In this document: positions 56,263 to 64,000 of the stretch, piece by piece
Layout: each line of letters opens with the position of its first letter
How positions within the stretch are numbered: the stretch's first letter is position 1
Source of the DNA: Lantana camara
Taxonomy: Eukaryota; Streptophyta; Magnoliopsida; Lamiales; Verbenaceae
DNA: 64,000 nt
Direction of reading: 5' to 3'
Assembly (NCBI GenBank): GCA_037501455.1
Contig: CM074865.1
Coordinates: 39,104,501-39,168,500 of the forward strand
Program-made: the position numbers and the translations under genes
Notes under the pieces: generated by a model
Databases searched by the model: none
What the model was told of the DNA's origin: nothing
What the model saw: the letters and a program-made list of their open reading frames with translations, nothing else

Positions 56263-59200
56263 TGTAACGTCCCACTCGTCCGACCATTCTAGGTATGCTT
56301 TTACGAGAGAGTTCTTTGCGCTATTAATTATTTAATTATGCGATTATGTGTTATTTTATGCCAATGTTATTATTTGTAATTAATTGAAATTTATTTGTTT
56401 AACTTATAACCTGAGTTTTTACGTTTATGTACGTGTGTCTTGTAATTTGCTCCGTACGTGCCCGAATTTAATTTCGTTTCTTGTGAATTTTTTATATATG
56501 TGAACTACGTAAGTTATGAATGTGATTATGTGATCGTTGTACGTTTTAGAGTTCGTTTGTTATGGTTTATGACCGTCGGTACTTGACGGGGCTTTTAAGA
56601 GACCTAAAGGAGCTAACTCGTTTTAGCACACCTTGGGTTCCGGAAGGCGTAAATTGAGATCGGGAATTCAGATTTGAATTTTGAAAGTGGCGTAGGACTC
56701 GTAACGAAGAATGGAAGCTAGAGAACTTGGTCTCACATTTTTCTCAGCCCGTTGGATACTCCGATTTTTGCCCGAAATGCGACCTGTGTGACAGATTTGC
56801 CACTCTCGCCCGTTTTGCTAATAACTGACCCGTTTCTTATCCGAATCGACCCGTTTTTAAGCCCATGTGACCCTTATTAAACCCTCTATCCATCCCTGCC
56901 TCTCTCATTTCGGACCAGCAGCCAAGGAAAGCAAGAAAGGGCAGAAAACCAAAGGACAAAAGGAAAAAAAGAGAAGAGGTGTTGGCATTATTCACAACTT
57001 GGAGTTTCTTGCTCGTTCGACCTCCGAGTCGCCTCAAATTCGAAAGGTGAGTACATGTTTGTGATATCCATCGTCTTACCTTTCTTTTGCATATGATTTT
57101 GTCATTTTTCTTGAAGATTAGAGCATGCTATGGTTGTTGTGATGTATAGTTAGGTCATATGAGTGATTTGATGAGTTCTTCCATTTCTTATGATCATTTC
57201 TTGAATTAATGAGTGTTATGTGATCTAGATGACTCGTATAATTCATTTTTAAGTATGAATTTTATGGAAAATATGCGGAAAATCGAACCACCATTGATGA
57301 AATCCATGAAAGCTTGATGAATAATTGAATTTGTACATCTCTTGCCTTCATTCTTGTTGCTCCTTTGTTTGTTCGTGTTTGGTGGTTGTTGTGTGATGTT
57401 TTTTCTTGTTTTTCCTTGTCTTTTGGCTGGCTTTGCTGCTGTGTATGAGCCCTTACTGTTGCTGCCATGGACATGAAGGAACACAGCTGCTGCTGCGCGA
57501 GGAAGATGATGATTTGCGCCCGTTAACGGGCGTTAACCCATGGAAGCTTTGTGGGGGTAACGCCCCTTACCCCCATAGCTGTTGGAGACCTTTACCTCCT
57601 GACCTTGTTAACGGGGGTTAACCCCATTTTCCTTGGGTTTGTTAACCCCCGTTACCCCCTTTCTTTTGATGTGTGTTTCGTGTGTTATGTTTGTTTCGTT
57701 TTCGGTTTCATCTTGTTGTTCGTTTCTTGCTTCGTTTGTGTTATTAAGTGATTTCTCCCACCCCAATTATGATCCCAATATGTTAATATGTTAGTATATG
57801 ATATGTTTAATTAATTATATTAATTTTAAGACCTTGTTTAATTAGTGCAACGTGACGTACTTGCATGAACATTTAAATGTTACATATGGTGCTTTCTTGC
57901 ATTCCTTTACCTTGTTTATGTAATTCAAACACATGAGTGCTTGTTCTATGTTATAATATAACATGTTATGATTCTTATATTCAATTTATGAAGTAATTCG
58001 ATGCTCTTACGTGCAATATATGACTTGATAGCTCTAATTGCTCTCTAACATATGTGTTTGATTGAATACCTTATTTCTTTGCCTCATGCGATATCTCTTT
58101 GATTCTTTTATGATATGAATGATTTGTTAACGTGTTATATAACATGTTATTTGTATTGCATGAAGTTGTGAACATGTTTGACGTGAAATATGTGAATTAT
58201 GATTTGACATGATCTAATATGAACTCATGTGATCTAAGTGCTACTTCATCTCAATCTTTATGCATCATTAGCATCCATATGCATAGGCCGAGCATCTATT
58301 TGGTTCATTTTGAGTCTATGTTTGTCTTGTGACCTTTGTTTTGCTTTTAGGTTTGCCCCATGGTTGAAGAGGTAGTCTCTTAGAAGGGTTTGAGTTTGTT
58401 TCGTCGGTTTGGTCGGCTAGGTGAGGTTTCTTTCTTTTAGTTATCACGATCTACAACCCTAATTGTGTTTTAAGACTGCATGCGACCTATGTGTACGTAT
58501 ATATATATAGATACATGTTTGATATGTATTTTGTGGGAATTAGCCCTTTTGTTATGAATTGTTTGAAAAATGCTTTTATATATAAGTAAGCTATATTTTC
58601 GTTCCTTTGTTTGAAAAAGGGGTTGGTGTGTGTGTGTGATAAGCTTCAGCGAGATTGACTTTGAAAGATAAGCCTTTTTATAAGTGTGATAAGTGTGCGT
58701 GATTTTTGTGTTGGGCCCCAGAGTTTTGTACAAAGCAGCCCCGGGACGACGTCGGGCCGTCGGGTTACTCCCGAGTATGGACTCCACTTCGATAGGATCA
58801 ACCCGAAACCCGCTAGGAGGTTAGTGGGGAACGGAATCCTTGGGCATGAGTGTCATGAAACTCACGACCCTGACGTATAAGGGTGATAGATGTGAAGGGT
58901 GGCCACCCTTCCATCCCCCGGAGAAGAGGTATGTGTATGTGTTTGCTTTATGCCTTCGTTTGTGTTAAGTTCCGAGTTTTACCTTGTGAAGAAGGATGGT
59001 TGTGCACTCGTACTCGTCGAGTGGTGTGTGTGTGTTTTGTTTCGCCTATGGTTCGTGAAACAGGGGTGGATTTCTAATTCTTAAAATTGATTGATTTTGG
59101 CCTTCGGCCCTAAACCTTTTCTATATATATGTTATCACGTGTTAAAATATTTTGGATTGCAAAAACCACGCCCGGTTCATAAACAGTCTATGTTTTGAAT

Positions 59201-59747
59201 ATGATATGCTTTATATTTATGTACAGGTGCGTGTGTTAGCCCCCTCACCAGTCTTTAGGACTGACCCCTCTCTGCTGTTTTCTTTTTTCCCCTTTGTTTT
59301 TTTTTGAGTTTGCAGGTGCAGGTCTTCGGTTCGTGCTAGGCGATGGTCTTTTACTTTGAGTCATTCGAGTTTGTTAGAGGAGTCTTTTGCATCCTTGCAT
59401 CTTTACTTTCCAGTTTTGGTACAATGTATAAATATGGTACTACGTATAAATATGTATAAGTATGGTACTATGTATAAGCTTTGTATGAATTATGTGGATG
59501 GGCATAACATGTATAATTTGTATTAATGTTGGCATGTATGTTTGTATATTTGTGATCCTGATGCTTCCGCATTTGCTTTTGTTTCTTTGCGCACTCTGAA
59601 TGAGGGTCTAAACCGCCTAGCTAGCGTGTGGGTTTTTGTTTGTCTCCGTTCGCCGTAGCTTGATGCGGGTGCGGAGTTCCCATTTCATTACTCGCATTGG
59701 GCTATGGTGCGGAGGGGATGTGGCGCCCTTCGCTCCGGGGTGTTACA
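56263..59747 (+). repeat. 5' LTR of Gypsy element J (3485 bp)
   Basis: It starts TGTAACGTCCCAC and ends GGGGTGTTACA, followed nine bases on by a primer-binding site. Donor AAAG|GTGAGT (57047) and acceptor TTTGCAG (59315) are present, with the stem-loop CAGTC-TTTAG-GACTG (59249-59263) and a second stem-loop CGACG-TCGGGC-CGTCG (58747-58762). GTTAAC-based palindromes lie at 57517-57655. Confidence 0.88.
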
Positions 59748-59756
59748 TCCCTAAAG

Positions 59757-59768
59757 TGGTATCAGAGC
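59757..59768 (+). other. Primer-binding site of element J
   Basis: TGGTATCAGAGC matches initiator tRNA-Met. It shows that LTR J is a 5' LTR with interior to its right. Confidence 0.9.
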
Positions 59769-59973
59769 TCTTGGTTGTAAAACCGGAGCTCTAGTGTCGT
59801 GTAGGTTTGTCTAGGTCGTTCGGTTTAGGATTACGTGTTTGTTTGCATTCACCATCTCATTTACGTGACTCATTTGTTATTAATTGTGTTAATCGTTCAC
59901 ATGAACATGCCATAACTAATCGACAGGCACCTATATCTCTACTGTAAATTTTGAGATTTTTAGGATACCACCT

Positions 59974-60463
59974 TTGGATCCGATAGCAACTTTGTACCGG
60001 GAATTAGGAACTTTCAACCCTTCGCACTTCCGAGTAGGTGATGATATTGAGGCCGGGGAATGGCTCGTGGAGATAGAAGGGATATTCCGAGTATGGCCAT
60101 GTGAAGTTCAAAACAAAGTTCGCCTTGTTGCCCTACTTCTACAAGGACAAGCCAATTTATGGTGGACAAGAATTATTCATCAACTAGAGGCGACGGGAGA
60201 AGCATTGATATGGAATGTATTTGTTCGAGAATTTAGGAAAAGGTATACCCCCGCCATTCTACAAGAGTGAAGACTTGAAGAATTTCTCGCCCTTAAATAA
60301 GAAGACAACACCATTATGGAATATTTGGAGAAGTTCGAACGGTCGGGTGCCTACGTGCCACATATTACAAGTGATGATTGGTTGAAGGCTAAGCACTTCA
60401 TGGAGGGCCTTTGGGAGGAATTTAGAGAAGCTTTGATCGCAAAGGATACGAGTATGTGGAATC
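59974..60463 (+). pseudogene. gag: Gag fragment of Gypsy element J, cut by LTR K
   Basis: The open frame of 98 codons from MDPIATLYRELGTFNP contains Retrotrans_gag-type features: EAGEWLVEIEGIFRVW, ANLWWTRIIHQLEA and FVREFRKRYTPAILQE. In the same frame, TGA follows LQE, then EEFLALK, another stop, then MEYLEKFERSGAYVPHI and KHFMEGLWEEFREALIAKD up to LTR K. An earlier in-frame start is possible, since coding-like sequence begins about 15 bases upstream. Two premature stops show decay. Confidence 0.82.
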
Positions 60464-63400
60464 TGTAACACCCCGCATTTCGGAGCAAGATACAATGTCG
60501 TTTTCGTGCAATTAGATTTTATTTATTTAACTCTGCTCGTGCTTGAATTGCTTTATTTATGTTTTAGTAGTTTAATTGACTCGATTACAACCTTATGAAA
60601 ATATGTGGACTTAATTGAAATATATGTTTAGTGTCTAATTGCTCTTTAGATTAAATTATGAGGGCTAATTTGGAAATAATAAAAGTTGGGGATCTGTTTC
60701 TAATTATGAGAAATTCAATTTGGACATATTTGAGCACTACTCTAAATCTTGGGGGTACTTTTATAATATCTTAAACTTTAATTGGACTTAATTGATCTTA
60801 TTGGGAATCGGAGGACTCAATCGCATAACTCATACTTTTGAGGGGCCTATTCGTAATTTCATAACTTAAGACTCCCTTCTTAACCGAGAAACCCTAAGGC
60901 TGTCTTCATTCTTCCTCCTTCCCCTTTCGGTCTTCAACATACAGCAGCAGCGCAGCAGCTTTTCTCTCGACGAATTAGCTCCGCCGCGACTCAGCCTCCA
61001 CCATTGCTAACCTTCGCTCGCCGACAACACCGCATCACCACCCTGCTTATTCTTTTTCCTTTATCATCGATAAGCTTCAATAGTGGCGCAGCAATTCGTT
61101 CTTTCGAGATCTTCTCGCCACGGCGGAGATTCAGCCCTACCTCCGCCGCTCCAGTCTATCACCACCACCGATTCCTTCTTTCTCCAGCCACGGTTCCGAC
61201 GCACCACCACCACGCCAGATCTGGTGCCTCACGCGACACCCTCCGCCACCACTCCAGCAACAACGATGGGTTGTCGTCACCTCTCCAGCCACCGCCTCAA
61301 GCCCCGCAGACGATCTCTCAGCAACAGCAACAACCACCGTAATTCTTTCATTCTTCTCCTCTGTCTCCATTCTTCTAGATGCCAAGGGAGCAGGACGACA
61401 GTAGTAGCAACTGCCATATTGGCCGTGGTCCTCTGTAACTGCCGGCATCTCTTCCCGGAGTCACCGCCGCCGACCGGCCAATGACGCACCACCATTGCCA
61501 GCCGCCATGGATTCCGGCGAGTTGCTATCACAGCCTCTCACTTTCGTCAACTCTAACTTCATCCGCCTACGACGAGACGCCGCCGCCTTCAGTTTGTCAA
61601 CACCGGTGCCGTTATGCTCCAACAACCATCACGCCAGCAGCTCTCTCCCTCATTTACTCTTTCAATTTCCAATTGTAAGCTGCTGGAATGCCACTCTCTT
61701 CACCATTCTTGCATTCCAATTTCAATATTTGAATTTTGTGTTCAGCCTATTGAATGAATTTTGTATCGGTTTTGCTGTAAGTGTTAATGAAGTATCTGAT
61801 TGTTGTATACTTGTGATAACTTGTAACTTAGGATTATTTTATAACACCTGAATTGTATAATCTGGAAATTGGTTGTTTAAATTTGACTAATTCTAATGTA
61901 TGTTGGGAATGAATTAATCTAATTGAACCTGCTTAGTAACTAATGAACGTGTGATGTTTTAACAATATATTATGATTAACTATGAAATGTATGAAATGTA
62001 TATGTGCGAATGGTATATAATTGTCTAATTGTGAATTATTCCTAAAACTTAGTACTGGAGTATTATCAATTTATTTAAGTGATTTCGTTTTTGAACTAAA
62101 TCTATTTAAGTGGTTTGGCTAATTATCTGAGTTGGTTTTAAGCTTGAAACCTTAGTTTAGTAATGAATTTGTTATTCGATATGAATTCTTATAATTTTAT
62201 TTGAATCTAGTTTATAACGTATAATTGGGGCATACATGGTATAATTCCCTAATTTTAAGACCTAATTCTAATATGTTTGATTTTAGTAAGTGCAATAAAA
62301 CTGGTTATTTAAACTTATTTGGTGGTCTAGATTAGTTTAATTAAACTTATTTATTACCTGGCTAGTGGAATACTGCATTAACTAAGTCAACATAATCATG
62401 TGATTAGTGCGTGTGAGTGCTTGCCCCATTAAATTGAAATACTTACATGTATATGTGCTGATGTCAACTTTGGATTTATGTTAGGTTATGATCAACCTTC
62501 TGTATGAAATTGAAATTGGCTAATTAAATGTTATACAATAAATGTATTATGTAAGCGTGTGTATACATCTCTCTAGGCACATGTTCGATTGTTTGGTAAT
62601 TTATGATTTGAGATTCACTTAGCTTTTAACTTGAACTTGTTACTGGGGTTGTTACATGGTTGACTTAAACTGAGGATGCTTGATGATTTGTAAACTGTGG
62701 GATCCACAGGTTTATGTTTATTAATTGGGATCTTGAGTGTTGGACATAAACTATGCATTTAATATTTCTGGAATAAGGGATGGTTTTATATTTGGTCAAT
62801 AAAATTTAAGTTGAGCCAATTATCATCTAACGGACTTGGTTCGTGTTATTTGATTCTTAAATTAAAACGAATTCTTACAACATAAAAGGGAACTTTATTA
62901 ATTGATAAATAAACTAATATTTTAACATGGCCAATTCTTGAATCGTGTAGATAAGTGTAGATCCTAATTGATGAGGTATTCGAACATAAGTTTATTCAAT
63001 ATAATATGATTTTTGATTCATACTTGGAACATTAAATGTGGTACAATATTTGAATTACTCTTATACTTATATTTAGAATTGCTATTTGTAAATATAATCT
63101 TGTTGTGCACTAATATGCTCTAATTGACCACGACACCAGATTCGAAGCACAACTTGGACACTTATGCATACCGCTATCATGTGGTGTATCGCCGTGCGTC
63201 TTTGTGGTTCATATCTGAGTCTTGTCTCATGAGTACACTGTATTTCCTTTTCTGTACAGTGATCTCCAGGGAGGAGACAACCTGATCGAGTATGCATTCG
63301 TCTTTCAGTTCTGGTATCTCGTCGCTTTTCAGGTGAGGTTTAGGATTTTGTATAGTTATGCGACCTATGACCTTGATATGCTGATTTCAACCCTTGCATG

Positions 63401-64000
63401 TGAGTATATCTATTATAAATACGTATGTGTTGGATATGATATGTTTATGACCTTCTGAATCAACTCTGTTTGGAAAATTAAATATGAAAGCATATGTAAG
63501 CTGTTTTGAAAAGTACCTTACGTTATGTTCTGTAGCCAGATTGCCATGAAAGATTGGCGTATGTGATCCGTCGTGATCTGTTATGTTGTGATCCGTTGTG
63601 ATCTGTGTGTGGATCGATCCTGGTGAACTGCGGGAATGGGTACCCCCGGGACGGTTAGGGCCGTCGGGGCATTTATCCATTTGCGTAGTTCCGTTTGAGA
63701 TATCATTGCGCGACCTTAGGGTGATGAGGGAGGCGTGATATCTTGAGCCTTCGGCTAAGGCCGGGGAGGACTCTTGTGGGTTCGCAACCCCTTGAGGGTG
63801 AGTCTATTTTTAGACGGTTTATTCTCGATGGTTTTGGGGACTGTACATCCCCTCCATCATTGGTGTAGCGGTTGGATTGATTGTGATTTATGTTCTGAGA
63901 AGTAAAGGTGGGAAGCTCGTACTCGCCGAGCAATTGATTATGTTATGTGATGGAATTATGAATCGGGATAGAGTCTTTCTGGAAAATGGTTTCTAAACTT
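60464..64000 (+). repeat. Gypsy LTR K, right end outside the window
   Basis: It starts TGTAACACCCCG inside gag of element J; the left flank GAATC (60459-60463) is the expected duplication. A GC-rich, CAC/GCC-rich leader covers about 60890-61650 and a possible donor ATT|GTAAGC is at 61675. The conserved GAGGTTTAGGATTTTGTATAG block (63336), the stem-loop GACGG-TTAGGG-CCGTC (63650-63665) and TACTCGCCGAGCA (63920) are present. It is closest to LTR F in these parts. Solo or 5' LTR status cannot be decided. Confidence 0.83.

Noticed and set aside
61083..61851. Open frames of 118-133 codons in LTR K
   Set aside because: Low-complexity Thr/Ser/Pro/His products in a GC-rich leader; three frames are open at once and none resembles a protein family.

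Overview
This window is a plant nuclear heterochromatin segment built almost entirely of nested LTR retrotransposons. It is AT-rich with long intergenic-type sequence. The elements are Ty3/Gypsy (chromovirus, Tekay/Del-like) and Ty1/Copia, primed by the usual plant TGGTATCAGAGC site. The organism is a flowering plant; the species cannot be read from the sequence. I see no intact host gene, tRNA or rRNA. One 410-base stretch (30324-30733) may be a scrap of an F-box-type gene.

Left part (1-28498). A young Tekay-like Gypsy element lies on the minus strand (1-10197). It has an uninterrupted gag-pol ORF, an extra acidic coiled-coil ORF between the primer-binding site and gag, 3.3-kb LTRs, and no difference seen between the 1064 bases of LTR visible at both ends. 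It and a solo LTR (A, 11016-14245) sit in the leftover interior of another Gypsy element whose 3' LTR (B) is 15183-18435. Element B sits in the leader of a decayed plus-strand Copia element (Copia-1, 18436-28498), which also carries solo LTR C (21290-24756). Copia-1 itself interrupts an older Copia LTR that resumes at 28499-30323.

Right part (30734-64000). A minus-strand Copia LTR is broken by Gypsy LTR D, D by Copia-4, and Copia-4 by a deleted Copia-3 and by Gypsy LTR E. E in turn holds solo LTR F (37683-41944), the 13.7-kb Copia-2 (42382-56077, itself containing LTRs G and H), and Gypsy element J (56263 onward), which is broken in gag by LTR K. Target-site duplications seen directly fix most of these joints: GAGAA, ACTCG, CGTTC, GGTTA, CCTAC, TGTTC.

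The most interesting signals are not proteins. (1) The Copia leader of both copies carries five stem-loops that share one inner hairpin but have different, self-complementary outer stems. (2) The long Gypsy LTRs, although strongly diverged, share an apparent intron inside the LTR, a conserved YAGTC/GACTR stem-loop just before its acceptor, a second stem-loop further upstream, and an array of short palindromes with G/C-only centres after the donor. Each element has its own stem sequence. (3) Copia LTRs carry dense CACGTG clusters upstream of the TATA box. These are structural observations made by eye; folding and family alignments were not run.
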